Source: Xanthomonas hydrangeae (lineage in GTDB: Bacteria > Pseudomonadota > Gammaproteobacteria > Xanthomonadales > Xanthomonadaceae). Taken from it: DNA of 64,000 nt. The stretch lies in contig LR990730.1 of the NCBI GenBank assembly GCA_905142475.1, positions 3,348,001 to 3,412,000 on the forward strand, written 5' to 3'. Both the position numbers and the translations under genes were made by a program. Position 1 is the first letter of the stretch; each line of letters starts with the position of its first letter. This document shows, piece by piece, positions 1 through 9,299 of this stretch. The notes under the pieces were generated by a model, which had not been told where the DNA came from, did not search any database, and saw only the letters and a program-made list of their open reading frames with translations.

Positions 1-459
1 GTGGTGGTGCATACCGATCTGAACTGCCTGTCGGTGATCCAGTTCGCCGTCGACGTGCTCAAGGTCAAGCACATCCTGGTGGTGGGCCATTACGGCTGCG
101 GCGGCGTGTTCGCCAGCCTGACCCAGAAGCGCATGGGCCTGGTCGACAACTGGATCCGCCACGTCACCGATGTGGCCGACAAGCACGAAGCCTGCCTGCA
201 CGATGCCGGCGACCTGCCGGTGCAGCATGCGCGCCTGTGCGAGCTCAATGTGCTGGAACAGGTGGTCAACGTCTGCCGCACCACCATCGTGCGCGATGCG
301 TGGGAGCGTGGGCAGGAACTGTGCGTGCATGGTTGGGTGTACAGCCTGCGCGATGGCCATGCGCACGATCTGGGCATGTCCATCGACCGCGCCGACCTGC
401 TGCAGGAGCGCTACGACGCGGCGCTGGCGAAAATCCAGGCCGATCACGCCGAACGCTGA
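1..459 (+). CDS. Beta-class carbonic anhydrase, C-terminal part (cut by window edge)
   Basis: Cytoplasmic zinc enzyme interconverting CO2 and bicarbonate. Only the last 152 residues are present. The GTG at position 1 is the window edge in frame, not necessarily a start, because the family is about 200-230 residues and the N-terminal C-x-D zinc/catalytic motif is missing. The segment GHYGCGGVFAS carries the His-x2-Cys half of the zinc site. The C-terminal helix and strand WVYSLRDGHAHDLG are typical of the class (G-W-x-Y). A second, complete beta carbonic anhydrase lies at 26946-27626, so the strain has at least two. The next gene on the same strand begins about 85 bp downstream after a hairpin. 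Confidence 0.9.
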   Translation: MVVHTDLNCLSVIQFAVDVLKVKHILVVGHYGCGGVFASLTQKRMGLVDNWIRHVTDVADKHEACLHDAGDLPVQHARLCELNVLEQVVNVCRTTIVRDAWERGQELCVHGWVYSLRDGHAHDLGMSIDRADLLQERYDAALAKIQADHAER

Positions 460-481
460 GTCGGCGCTGCATGCTTGATCG

Positions 482-507
482 ACCGCGGCGCCCATCGGCG
501 TCGCGGT
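482..507 (+). terminator. GC-rich hairpin between carbonic anhydrase and 3-HAA dioxygenase genes
   Basis: ACCGCGGCGCC (482-492) pairs with GGCGTCGCGGT (497-507), giving an 11-bp stem with one G-T pair and a CATC loop. No T-run follows, so it is either a weak or Rho-assisted terminator for the upstream gene or a leader structure of the dioxygenase mRNA. Confidence 0.35.
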
Positions 508-544
508 TGGCTATGCTGGAGGCCTTCTTCGCCGAGGAATGTCG

Positions 545-1075
545 ATGCTGGTCCCGCCGATCAACCTGCATGCCTGGATCGAGCAATACCGCCACCTGCT
601 CAAACCGCCGGTAGGCAACAAGTGCATCCAGCAGGATGGCTTCATCATCATGATCGTCGGCGGGCCCAACGCGCGCACCGACTATCACTACGACGAAGGC
701 CCGGAGTGGTTCTTCCAGCTCGAAGGCGAGATGGTGCTGAAGGTGCAGGACGAAGGTGTGGCGCGCGACATTCCGATTCGCGCTGGCGAGATCTTCTTGT
801 TGCCGCCGAAGGTGCCGCATTCGCCGCAACGCGCGGCCGGCTCGATCGGCCTGGTCATCGAACGCGAGCGTTTGCCCAACGAGCAGGACGGCCTGCAGTG
901 GTATTGCCCGCAGTGCAATCACAAACTCTACGAAGCGATGTTTCCACTGCAGAACATCGAAACCGATTTTCCGCCGGTGTTCGATCGTTTCTACCGCTCG
1001 CTTGCGCTGCGCACCTGCCCCCAGTGCGGACACGTGCATCCGGCGCCCGAGCGTTATGCCGCAACTGAGGCGTAA
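545..1075 (+). CDS. nbaC: 3-hydroxyanthranilate 3,4-dioxygenase
   Basis: Fe(II) extradiol dioxygenase that opens 3-hydroxyanthranilate to the semialdehyde that cyclises to quinolinate, the last enzymatic step of the kynurenine route towards NAD. Product 176 residues, the usual bacterial length. Cupin iron ligands are visible as His48 and Glu54 ([12 protein letters not shown]) and His92 ([10 protein letters not shown]). Two C-terminal CPQC motifs form the rubredoxin-like second metal site found in bacterial forms. Start chosen at ATG 545, where GAGGA at 534-538 has a 6-nt spacing. An in-frame ATG at 539 directly abuts the same GAGGA and is less likely. It acts with kynU and kmo downstream, although a FUSC gene intervenes. 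Confidence 0.95.
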   Translation: MLVPPINLHAWIEQYRHLLKPPVGNKCIQQDGFIIMIVGGPNARTDYHYDEGPEWFFQLEGEMVLKVQDEGVARDIPIRAGEIFLLPPKVPHSPQRAAGSIGLVIERERLPNEQDGLQWYCPQCNHKLYEAMFPLQNIETDFPPVFDRFYRSLALRTCPQCGHVHPAPERYAATEA

Positions 1076-1263
1076 GTGGCGCAGAGGGTGACGATGCAGA
1101 ACACGCGTAGCGGGAGGCGCTCGACGGCGCTAGAACGACAGTGGCCGGTGCGCGTACCGTGCGGCGAGGCTGCAATGGCAGGCGACGCAGCGACCGCACA
1201 CCGGCCAACAATACGCCTGTCTGTCATCCGCACAACTTTCATCCGCGCAGACGCGCGACGTGC

Positions 1264-3435
1264 ATGCGGCTCGAACGCACTGCCAGCGATGCCATGCTGC
1301 GCGCACTGATCGACCTCAAACCGCGCGACGTGCCGCTGCGCGTTGCGCTGCGCAATACCGCAGCGGTGGTGCTGCCGCTGGCGGTGGGCGTGGCGACGGG
1401 TCATGTCGCTGCGGGTCTGGCGGTGTGCACCGGCGCGCTCAACACCATGTTCACCGACCAGCCCGGCCCGTATCGCGCGCGCCTGCAACGCATGTTGATG
1501 GCCGCGCTGGCCGCCGGTGCGGCCGCATTGCTGGGCATCTGGGTCGGCCACAACACCCCTGCCCTGGTGGTCGCCGGCTTGTTGCTCGGACTGGGCGGCG
1601 GGCTGCTCGTGGCGCTCGGCCCGGTGGCCGCGCGCGTGGGCCTGACCAGCATGATCCTGCTGGTGGTCAGCGCCGATATGCGCTTACCGATCGAGCAGGC
1701 AGCGGGCGTGGCCGCGCTGATCTTCGCTGGCGGCCTGCTCCAGGTCGTGCTGGCATTGGCCGCGTGGCCGCTGCAACGCTATCGCCCGGAACGCTTCGCA
1801 CTGGCCGATCTGATGCGCCAGCTGGCAGGCATCGCACGCCAGCGCCCGGAAGCCAGCGCTGCGCCACCGGCAACGCAGGAAGTACTCGATGCGATGGTGA
1901 TGCCGCACGGCGAACATCGCTCGCGCGCGATCGCCGTGCAGAGCTTTCGCATCATTGCCGAGCTCTGCGATCGGGTACGGTTGGAACTGCTGTCGCTGGC
2001 CGATGCCGACACCCGCCTGACCGACTCGCAGGCGCGCCCGGCCATCGAACGCGTGCTCGAACGCAGCGCCATCGTGCTGGAACAACTCGCACACGCAATG
2101 ACGGTGGGCGAAGACCCGTTAGCGGCGGATTCCTCAATGACCGGCTTCGACGATCTGGTCGCGGCACTGGCGCAGTTTCAGCACGACAACGCAGATACCC
2201 GCGAACGCCGGCTGGTGCGTGTGGCGGTGGCGCGCGCGCAAGGCTTGGGCGGCCAGTTGCGCGCTCTGATCCGCAATGCGCACTGGGCCAGCAGCCGTGG
2301 CGAGATCCAGGCGCAGTTGGCCGAAGCGCGCTTGCCGGCAGCCTTGCGGCCAGCGGCGACCTTGGCCACCCTGCGTGCAAATCTGGATCTGTCCTCGGTG
2401 GCGTTTCGGCATGCGTTGCGTTGCGGCGTGTGTCTGGCACTGGCGATCGCCTTCCAGCGTTGGCAGCAGATTCCGCACGGCTTCTGGATTCCGATGACCA
2501 CCGCCATCGTGCTCAAGCCGGATTTCGGCGGCACTTTCAGCTTCGGCGCCTTGCGCGTGGCCGGCACCTTCGTCGGCTTGTTGGTGGCCACGTTACTCGC
2601 ACATTTTGCGATGGATGGCGCCAGCATCCGGCTGACGTTGCTGGCGCTGTTTTGCCTGGGTTTCCGCCTGTTGACGCAGGTGAATTACGGTATCGGCGTG
2701 GCATTTCTGACCGGCATGCTGGTGCTGTTGCTGTCGTTCGAAGGCGTGGCGCCGGGCGAGGCCATCGGTGCGCGTCTGCAGGCGACGGTGGTCGGCAGCG
2801 CATGGGCCTTGATCGCCTATGCGTTGTGGCCCACGCGCGAACGCCGGCATATCCGCGCATCGCTGGCGCAATTGCTCAGCGCGTATCGCGATCATCTGCG
2901 CCATCTGTTGCTTGGCCAGATGGAGGATTTAAGCGATACCCGCGCCGCCGCACGTGTGGCACGCACCAATGCGCAGGCCTCGATCGAGCGCCTGCGCGGC
3001 GAGCCACGCAGCCGGCGCAATCTGCACGAACTCAAACTCGCCGAATCCCTGCTGGCCAACGGCAACCGGCTGATCCGCGCCACCTTGTCGCTGGAAGCGG
3101 TGCTGCGCGATGGCCACCCCTTACCCACGCTGGCGGCATTGCCCGCATTTGCGGAACAGGCCGATCAGGCGCTGACGGACCTGATCGACTGCCTGATCCA
3201 CGGCGGCATCCCCGCAGCAGCCACCTTGCGCAGCGCCGAGCGCCGTTTGTCCGATGCGCTGGCCGCGCTGCCCGACGGCTCGCCCACCACCGCTGCACTG
3301 GCCGACACCGTCGACCGCATCACCGACAGCATCGGCACCTTGACCCATCTGTTGCGCCCGGCCCGACCAGCGTCAACCGGCGCCCCTGCAGAGGCACCGG
3401 CCGTGCATGACGGCGCACCCACTGCCGGCGGGTAA
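1264..3435 (+). CDS. FUSC-family (aromatic acid exporter-like) inner-membrane protein
   Basis: Integral membrane protein of about 723 residues with the FUSC architecture: an N-terminal block of hydrophobic helices (about residues 20-165, for example AAVVLPLAVGVATGHVAAGL), a long soluble alpha-helical domain, a second membrane block (from about residue 380, with FWIPMTTAIVLKPDFGGTFS, a strongly conserved FUSC stretch), and a second soluble helical C-terminus. Relatives include YccS/YhfK and the AaeB aromatic carboxylate efflux subunit. Start set at ATG 1264; ATG 1294 is an alternative, and in-frame codons back to 1141 look non-coding. It sits inside the kynurenine gene run between the dioxygenase and kynureninase, so export of an aromatic intermediate is a possible role. 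That is inference only. Confidence 0.85.
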   Translation: MRLERTASDAMLRALIDLKPRDVPLRVALRNTAAVVLPLAVGVATGHVAAGLAVCTGALNTMFTDQPGPYRARLQRMLMAALAAGAAALLGIWVGHNTPALVVAGLLLGLGGGLLVALGPVAARVGLTSMILLVVSADMRLPIEQAAGVAALIFAGGLLQVVLALAAWPLQRYRPERFALADLMRQLAGIARQRPEASAAPPATQEVLDAMVMPHGEHRSRAIAVQSFRIIAELCDRVRLELLSLADADTRLTDSQARPAIERVLERSAIVLEQLAHAMTVGEDPLAADSSMTGFDDLVAALAQFQHDNADTRERRLVRVAVARAQGLGGQLRALIRNAHWASSRGEIQAQLAEARLPAALRPAATLATLRANLDLSSVAFRHALRCGVCLALAIAFQRWQQIPHGFWIPMTTAIVLKPDFGGTFSFGALRVAGTFVGLLVATLLAHFAMDGASIRLTLLALFCLGFRLLTQVNYGIGVAFLTGMLVLLLSFEGVAPGEAIGARLQATVVGSAWALIAYALWPTRERRHIRASLAQLLSAYRDHLRHLLLGQMEDLSDTRAAARVARTNAQASIERLRGEPRSRRNLHELKLAESLLANGNRLIRATLSLEAVLRDGHPLPTLAALPAFAEQADQALTDLIDCLIHGGIPAAATLRSAERRLSDALAALPDGSPTTAALADTVDRITDSIGTLTHLLRPARPASTGAPAEAPAVHDGAPTAGG

Positions 3436-3470
3436 ACTGACCTCACCGACCCGCGCTGCGAGCCTTGACG

Positions 3471-4742
3471 ATGACCGACCCGCTGTCCCGCGCCCATGCC
3501 GATGCACTGGACGCCGCCGACCCGCTGCGCAGCCTGCGCGATGCATTTGTGTTCCCCCAGCACGGCGGCCAGGATCAGACCTATTTCGTCGGCAATTCGC
3601 TGGGCCTGCAGCCACGCGCCGCGCGCGCAATGGTGGCCGAAGTGCTCGACCAGTGGGGCGCACTCGCGGTGGAAGGCCACTTCACCGGCCCCACGCAATG
3701 GCTGACGTATCACCAATTGGTGCGTGATGGCCTGGCACGTGTGGTCGGCGCACTGCCCGGCGAAGTGGTCGCGATGAATACGCTGAGCGTCAATCTGCAT
3801 CTGATGATGGCCAGCTTCTACCGCCCCACGCCCGAGCGCGGCGCGATCCTGATCGAAGCCGGCGCGTTTCCGTCCGACCGCCATGCGGTGGAATCGCAAT
3901 TGCGCCTGCATGGGCTGGATCCGGCCACGCAGCTGATCGAAGTGGAAGCCGATGAGCCAAACGGTACCTTGTCGATGGCGGCGATTGCCGAAGCTATCGC
4001 ATTGCATGGACCGCGTCTGGCGTTGGTGCTGTGGCCCGGCATCCAGTACCGCACCGGCCAGGCCTTCGAGCTGGGCGAGATCGCGCGTTTGGCGCGCGCG
4101 CAAGGCGCTGCGGTGGGTTTCGATCTGGCGCATGCGGTCGGCAATATACCGCTGACGCTGCACGACGATGGCGTGGATTTCGCAGTGTGGTGCCACTACA
4201 AATATCTCAACGCAGGGCCCGGCGCGGTGGGCGGTTGTTTCGTGCACGAACGCCATGCCAACAGCGACCTGCCGCGCATGGCCGGTTGGTGGGGACACGA
4301 GCAGCAAACCCGCTTCCGCATGGACCCGCAGTTCGTGCCCTCGCCTGGCGCCGAAGGCTGGCAGCTGAGCAATCCGCCGGTGCTGGCGCTGGCGCCGCTG
4401 CGTGCCTCGCTGGAATTGTTCGATCAGGCCGGCATGGCGGCGTTGCGTGCGAAATCCGAACAGCTCAGCGGCCATCTGGAACAGCTGATCCACACACGCG
4501 TGCCGCAGGTGCTGCAGATCGTCACCCCAGCCGAACCATCGCAGCGTGGCTGCCAGCTGTCGCTGCGGGTGGCCGGCGGGCGCGCGCAGGGGCGCTCGCT
4601 GTTCGAGTCTCTGCAGTCGGTCGGCGTGCTTGGCGACTGGCGCGAGCCGGACGTGATCCGCATCGCACCGGTGCCACTGTACAACCGCTTCTGCGATCTG
4701 CACCAGTTCGTCGAGCACGTGGAAACCTGGGCCGCCGCCTGA
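3471..4742 (+). CDS. kynU: Kynureninase
   Basis: PLP-dependent hydrolase cleaving (3-hydroxy)kynurenine to (3-hydroxy)anthranilate plus alanine. 423 residues, full length. The PLP lysine is in the family motif WCHYKYLNAGPGAVGG (Lys244). The cofactor Asp is in GFDLAHAVGN. Substrate/PLP contacts are seen in VVAMNTLSVNLHLMMASFYRP and AGWWGHEQQTRFRM. Start at ATG 3471, immediately after an in-frame TTG at 3465. The gene begins 35 bp after the FUSC gene and is followed, 171 bp later, by kmo, its pathway partner, on the same strand. Together with nbaC these three enzymes take kynurenine to the quinolinate precursor. Tryptophan dioxygenase and formamidase are not in this window. Confidence 0.97.
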   Translation: MTDPLSRAHADALDAADPLRSLRDAFVFPQHGGQDQTYFVGNSLGLQPRAARAMVAEVLDQWGALAVEGHFTGPTQWLTYHQLVRDGLARVVGALPGEVVAMNTLSVNLHLMMASFYRPTPERGAILIEAGAFPSDRHAVESQLRLHGLDPATQLIEVEADEPNGTLSMAAIAEAIALHGPRLALVLWPGIQYRTGQAFELGEIARLARAQGAAVGFDLAHAVGNIPLTLHDDGVDFAVWCHYKYLNAGPGAVGGCFVHERHANSDLPRMAGWWGHEQQTRFRMDPQFVPSPGAEGWQLSNPPVLALAPLRASLELFDQAGMAALRAKSEQLSGHLEQLIHTRVPQVLQIVTPAEPSQRGCQLSLRVAGGRAQGRSLFESLQSVGVLGDWREPDVIRIAPVPLYNRFCDLHQFVEHVETWAAA

Positions 4743-4913
4743 GCACGTACGGCACAGACTGTGCCATCGAACAGATGCGCGCGTGAGCCGGAACCGGCAC
4801 ACGCGCACGTACACTCCAAGCCCGCACCTGACTGACCGGCTTGCGCTGTTGCCAGCCGCTTCACTTTCTCCCTCTCCGCCGGCACCCGTGTCCGGCCGCT
4901 GCCGGATACCGCA

Positions 4914-6281
4914 TTGAGCGCAGTCTCTCCTCGTTCCCTGACACTGATCGGCGCCGGCCTGGCCGGTTGCCTCCTCGCTATCCTGCTGTCGCGTCGCGGC
5001 TGGCAGGTCACCGTCTACGAGCGCCGCGGCGATCCGCGCATCAAGGGCTACGAGTCGGGTCGCTCGATCAACCTGGCGCTGGCCGAACGCGGCCGCCATG
5101 CGCTGCGCCAGGCGGGCGCCGAAGACGCAGTGATGGACAAGGCGGTGATGATGCGCGGGCGCATGGTGCATCCATTGATTGGCGAACCGCAGCTGCAACG
5201 CTACGGACGCGACGACAGCGAAGTGATCTGGTCGATCCACCGCGCTGCATTGAACGTCGCATTGCTGGATCTGGCCGAACAGGCCGGTGCACGTGTGCAT
5301 TTTTATCGGCGCCTGCACACGGTGGATTTCGATGCCGGCTACGCGCGCTTCATCGACGACCGCGACGACCAACCGCACGAAATCCATTTCCGGAGCCTGA
5401 TCGGCAGCGATGGCGCCGGCTCGGCGCTGCGCGCGGCGATGCAGCGAAAATCGCCACTGGGCGAGCGCATCGAATTTCTGGATCACTCGTACAAGGAGCT
5501 GGAAATTCCGCCGTCCCCAGGCGGCGGTTTCCGCATCGAACGCAACGCGCTGCACATCTGGCCACGCGGGCGCTACATGTGCATCGCGCTGCCCAACGAT
5601 GGCGGCACCTTCACCGTCACGCTGTTTCTGCCCAACACGGGCGAGCCGAGCTTTGCCACCACGCGTACCGGCGACGAAGCGCTGGCCTTGTTCGCGCGCG
5701 ACTTCCCGGATGCCTTGCCGCTGATTCCGCAGCTCAAGGAGCATTGGGAAGAACATCCGCCCGGGCTGCTCGGCACCTTGACGCTGGACCGCTGGCATCT
5801 GGACGGCCGCGCATTGCTGATCGGCGACGCCGCGCATGCGATGGTGCCGTTCCACGGCCAGGGCATGAATTGCGCCTTCGAAGACTGCGTGGCCTTGGCA
5901 GAGCAGCTGAACGCGCACGACGATCTTGAAGCCGCGTTTGCCGCGTTCGAAGCGGCGCGCCGCGACGATGCAGCGGCGATCCAGCAGATGGCGCTGGAAA
6001 ACTACCTGGAAATGCGCGACCGCGTCGGCGATGCCGCGTTCCTGCTGCAACGCGCGCTGGAACAGGAACTGCAGACACGCTGGCCCACCCGTTTCGTACC
6101 GCATTACACGATGGTGACCTTCCTGCGCACGCGCTATTCGATCGCCCTGGCGCGCAGCGAGATCCAGCGCGAGATCCTTGTCGAAGCCACGCGCGGGCAC
6201 ACCGATCTGTCGCGCATCGACTGGGTCGCGCTGGAAGCGGTGGTGCATGCGCGTCTTGAGCCATTGGAAGGCGCGCACTGA
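4914..6281 (+). CDS. kmo: Kynurenine 3-monooxygenase
   Basis: FAD-dependent aromatic hydroxylase converting kynurenine to 3-hydroxykynurenine with NADPH and O2. 455 residues. The N-terminal dinucleotide-binding fold has GAGLAG (about residues 13-18) followed by the acidic strand end VTVYERRGD. The second flavin motif, LLIGDAAHAMVPFHGQGMN, is the class A monooxygenase GD box. ARG/substrate region ESGRSINLALAERGR matches KMO. The start is TTG at 4914, giving MSAVSPRSLTLIGAG; no nearer ATG keeps the Rossmann strand intact. It is the third kynurenine-pathway enzyme in the run and is followed by a 120-bp gap before sbcB. Confidence 0.96.
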   Translation: MSAVSPRSLTLIGAGLAGCLLAILLSRRGWQVTVYERRGDPRIKGYESGRSINLALAERGRHALRQAGAEDAVMDKAVMMRGRMVHPLIGEPQLQRYGRDDSEVIWSIHRAALNVALLDLAEQAGARVHFYRRLHTVDFDAGYARFIDDRDDQPHEIHFRSLIGSDGAGSALRAAMQRKSPLGERIEFLDHSYKELEIPPSPGGGFRIERNALHIWPRGRYMCIALPNDGGTFTVTLFLPNTGEPSFATTRTGDEALALFARDFPDALPLIPQLKEHWEEHPPGLLGTLTLDRWHLDGRALLIGDAAHAMVPFHGQGMNCAFEDCVALAEQLNAHDDLEAAFAAFEAARRDDAAAIQQMALENYLEMRDRVGDAAFLLQRALEQELQTRWPTRFVPHYTMVTFLRTRYSIALARSEIQREILVEATRGHTDLSRIDWVALEAVVHARLEPLEGAH

Positions 6282-6401
6282 TTTTTGCGGCGTGATCTCA
6301 CCCACATGCTATGTGTCAGCGAGCCGGCGTGCGGATGAGAGATACTAGCCAGCACTGGCGTCGCCCTCCGCAGCGCGCCGCGGATCTGGATTTGATACGG
6401 C

Positions 6402-7847
6402 ATGCCTGACAGCTTTCTCTTCTACGACCTGGAAACCTTCGGCCAGGATCCGCGCCGCACGCGCATCGCGCAGTTCGCCGCCGTGCGCACCGATGCGCAG
6501 CTGCGCGTGATCGAAGAACCGATCAGTTTCTACGTGCAGCCGGCCGACGATCTGCTGCCCTCCCCGTACGCGACCATGGTCACCGGCATCACCCCGCAGC
6601 ACGCGCTGCGCGAAGGCGTGAGCGAGGCCGAGGCGTTTGCGCGCATTTCCGAACAGATGAGCCGGCCGCAGACCTGCACGCTGGGCTACAACTCGATCCG
6701 CTTCGACGACGAGTTCGTGCGCTGCGGTCTGTTCCGCAATTTCTACGATCCCTACGAGCGCGAGTGGCGCGGCGGCAATTCGCGTTGGGATCTGCTCGAT
6801 GTGTTGCGGCTGGTGCATGCCCTGCGCCCGGACGGCATCGTCTGGCCGCAGCGCGAAGACGGCGCCACCTCGTTCAAGCTCGAACACCTGGCCGATGCCA
6901 ACGCGGTGCGCGAAGGCGATGCGCACGAGGCGCTCTCGGACGTGTACGCCACCATCGGCATGGCACGCAGATTCCAGCAACATCAACCGAAGTTGTGGGA
7001 GTACGCGCTGCGTCTGCGCGACAAGCGCTTTGCGGCAACCTTGCTGGATGTCATCGCCATGCAGCCGGTGCTGCATATCTCGCAGCGCTATCCAGCCTCG
7101 CGCATGTGCGCCGCCGCAGTGCTGCCGCTGACGCGCCATCCGCGCATCGACAGCCGCGTGATCGTGTTCGATCTGGATGGCGATCCGGAAGTATTGTTGC
7201 GCCTGAGCCCGGATGAGATCGCCGACCGGTTGTATATCCGCGCCGCCGACCTGCCCGAAGGCGAGCAGCGCATTCCGCTCAAAGAAGTGCATCTGAACAA
7301 GTCGCCGGCGCTGGTGGCCTGGCAACATTTGCGGGAAGCGGATTTCCAGCGCCTGGGCATCGACCACGACGCGGTGTTGGCCAAAGCCGCGCGCCTGCGC
7401 GAACTCGGCCCCGAGCTCGCCGAAAAAGTGCGCCAGGTGTACGGCAACGAGCGCGCAGCGGCGCCAGCGGTCAACGACGCCGATGCCTCGCTCTACGACG
7501 GCTTCCTGGCCGAGGGCGACAGACGCCTGCTGGCGCAGGTGCGTGCCAGCGCGCCGGCCGAACTGGGTGCGCTGGAATCGCGCTTTCGCGACCCGCGCCT
7601 GATCGAGTTGCTGTTCCGCTACCGCGCGCGCAACTGGCCGCAGACGCTGTCGTTCGACGAGCAGGAACGCTGGAACGTGTACCGCCGCCAGCGCCTGCTA
7701 GAAGACCGTGGCCTGGGCGAAGTCACGCTCGATCAGTTCCATGCGCAGATTGCGGATTTACGGCTTGCTCACCCCGACGATGCTACCAAGCAAGCCCTAC
7801 TCGACCAGCTCGCCGCCTGGGGTTTGGACCTCCAACGCACGCTATGA
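6402..7847 (+). CDS. sbcB: Exodeoxyribonuclease I
   Basis: Processive 3'-5' exonuclease on single-stranded DNA, used in mismatch repair and recombination in the cytoplasm. 481 residues, matching E. coli ExoI. Begins with the DnaQ/DEDD motif I, FYDLETFGQDPRRTRIAQFA. Further DEDD motifs are GYNSIRFDDEFVR and the later HEALSDVYATIGMAR. The C-terminal SH3-like and helical domains characteristic of ExoI follow, with the stretch FRYRARNWPQTL near the end. The stop overlaps the start of the DUF2461 gene by 4 bp (ATGA), so the two are translationally coupled. Confidence 0.96.
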   Translation: MPDSFLFYDLETFGQDPRRTRIAQFAAVRTDAQLRVIEEPISFYVQPADDLLPSPYATMVTGITPQHALREGVSEAEAFARISEQMSRPQTCTLGYNSIRFDDEFVRCGLFRNFYDPYEREWRGGNSRWDLLDVLRLVHALRPDGIVWPQREDGATSFKLEHLADANAVREGDAHEALSDVYATIGMARRFQQHQPKLWEYALRLRDKRFAATLLDVIAMQPVLHISQRYPASRMCAAAVLPLTRHPRIDSRVIVFDLDGDPEVLLRLSPDEIADRLYIRAADLPEGEQRIPLKEVHLNKSPALVAWQHLREADFQRLGIDHDAVLAKAARLRELGPELAEKVRQVYGNERAAAPAVNDADASLYDGFLAEGDRRLLAQVRASAPAELGALESRFRDPRLIELLFRYRARNWPQTLSFDEQERWNVYRRQRLLEDRGLGEVTLDQFHAQIADLRLAHPDDATKQALLDQLAAWGLDLQRTL

Positions 7848-8530
7848 CCACCTATTTTTCCGACGCCAGCTTCAAGTTTCTGCGCGCCCTGGCCCGCCAC
7901 AACGACAAGACCTGGTTCAACGACCATCGGCATCAGTACGAGGCGCACGTGCGCCAGCCGTTTTTGCAGCTCATCACCGACCTGCAGCCGGCATTGGCCG
8001 AGGTCAGCGAACACTATCGCGCCGATCCCAAGACCCAGGGCGGTTCGCTGTTTCGCATCTACCGCGATGCACGGTTTTCCAACGACAAATCGCCGTACAA
8101 GAACTGGCAAGGCGCGCGCCTGTTTCATGAGCGCCGCCGCCAGGTGCCGGCGCCCTCGTTCTACCTGCATCTGCAGCCGGGCGAGAGCTTTGTCGGTGCG
8201 GGGTTGTGGCACCCGGAGCCGGATACCCAGCGCAAACTGCGCCAGTTCATTTTCGACAATCCGGCCAACTGGAAGGCCGCTGCGTACGAACCCAAACTGC
8301 GCCGCAAGTTCGCGCTGGACGACAGCGAGAAACTGGTGCGCGCACCGCGCGGCTTTCCCAACGATTTCGAGTTCATCGACGATCTCAAGCATCGCAACTG
8401 GGCCTATCTGCGGCACCTGGACGACACCATCATGACCGGCCCGCGCCTGCGTCAGACCATCGAAGCGGATCTGGTGGTGCTGGCGCCGTTTGTCGATTAT
8501 CTGTGCGCCGCACTGGATCTGGAATTTTGA
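7844..8530 (+). CDS. DUF2461/TIGR02453 family protein
   Basis: Conserved protein of 228 residues, no signal peptide or membrane segment, of unknown biochemical function. Family hallmarks are the N-terminal F-x3-L-x2-N-N-K/D-x-W-F pattern (FLRALARHNDKTWFNDHRHQYE), the central GGSLFRIYRDARFSNDKSPYKNW and FYLHLQPGESFVGAGLWHPEP. Its start overlaps the sbcB stop by 4 bp, so it is co-transcribed with exonuclease I. That coupling hints at nothing specific beyond co-expression. Confidence 0.9.
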   Translation: MTTYFSDASFKFLRALARHNDKTWFNDHRHQYEAHVRQPFLQLITDLQPALAEVSEHYRADPKTQGGSLFRIYRDARFSNDKSPYKNWQGARLFHERRRQVPAPSFYLHLQPGESFVGAGLWHPEPDTQRKLRQFIFDNPANWKAAAYEPKLRRKFALDDSEKLVRAPRGFPNDFEFIDDLKHRNWAYLRHLDDTIMTGPRLRQTIEADLVVLAPFVDYLCAALDLEF

Positions 8531-8654
8531 TGCAGCGCGCGGCGCAGACAGCGATCGCGACTGCACCGGCAAGCGGGGTGCGGCGGCGTTTTTTCCATAG
8601 GTGTTTGCATGTAGCGATGTCTTCCCCGCCACCATCGGCAATGGAATGCGTGCC

Positions 8655-9221
8655 ATGAAAAAGCGTTGGTTGCTGTTACCTGTGCTGGCTGTGCTGCTAC
8701 TCGTCAGTTACGTGGTGGCCGGCCCGTACCTGGCCATTCGCGGCATCAGCGAGGCGGTCGCCAATCGCGATGCCGGGCAACTGGAACGCCACGTGGATTT
8801 CCCCAGCGTGCGGGTCAACCTCAAGGCGCAGCTGGACGATTATCTGATCCGCCAGGCCGGCAGCAGCGTGCAATCGAGCCTGCTCGGCGGGTTCGCCCTG
8901 CAGCTTGCCAGCGGCATCAGCGGCGCCGGCGTGGACACACTGGTGACGCCGCTGGGCATCGGTGCATTGCTGCAAGGCCACAGCGTGTGGAATCGCGTCA
9001 CTGGCGAGACCGTCAGCCCGGATACCTATGCGGCGCCAGCGCCGGCGCGTCCGCTGCAAGGTGCCGAGCAACGCTTCGAATCCACCCGCCGCTTCACCGC
9101 CACCACACGCACCGCGACCGGGGCACCGGTGGTCTTCGTGCTGACCCGACAAGGCTTGCGTTGGCGGCTGACCGATATCCAGTTGCCGCTGGCAGATGCA
9201 GGCAATCCACTCACGCCGTAA
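8655..9221 (+). CDS. DUF2939 family membrane-anchored protein
   Basis: 188-residue protein with an N-terminal hydrophobic anchor (KKRWLLLPVLAVLLLVSYVV, residues 2-21) and a periplasmic-looking domain. The stretch GPYLAIRGISEAVANRDAGQLERHVDFPSVRVNLKAQL matches the DUF2939 pattern (short anchor, then a segment on values falling on a residue vector before a R/D-rich helix). Start at ATG 8655, where the Lys-Lys signal begins; in-frame codons from 8601 encode an unlikely extension. Upstream, 8561-8594 holds a small GC hairpin followed by six Ts that could end the sbcB transcript. The function is not known. It converges on the minus-strand gene ending at 9300. Confidence 0.8.
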   Translation: MKKRWLLLPVLAVLLLVSYVVAGPYLAIRGISEAVANRDAGQLERHVDFPSVRVNLKAQLDDYLIRQAGSSVQSSLLGGFALQLASGISGAGVDTLVTPLGIGALLQGHSVWNRVTGETVSPDTYAAPAPARPLQGAEQRFESTRRFTATTRTATGAPVVFVLTRQGLRWRLTDIQLPLADAGNPLTP

Positions 9222-9299
9222 CGATGCGGTTGCGAGCGATCTTGAAGTTTCCGACATCGCTGGCTGACGACGATCGTAAGACCACCCAGCTAGAGCGGC

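Noticed and set aside
1260..3410. 716-codon frame overlapping the FUSC gene in another frame
   Set aside because: The FUSC frame has transmembrane pattern and family motifs; the alternative is Arg/Gly/Ala-rich without hydrophobic segments.
3165..6305. 1046-codon open frame on the minus strand across kynU and kmo
   Set aside because: Exactly antisense to two confident enzymes; the product is His/Gln/Arg-rich low-complexity sequence typical of GC-rich shadow frames, with no domain.
8561..8594. Hairpin plus six Ts after the DUF2461 gene
   Set aside because: Stem is only 5 bp long and interrupted; too weak to list as a terminator by itself.
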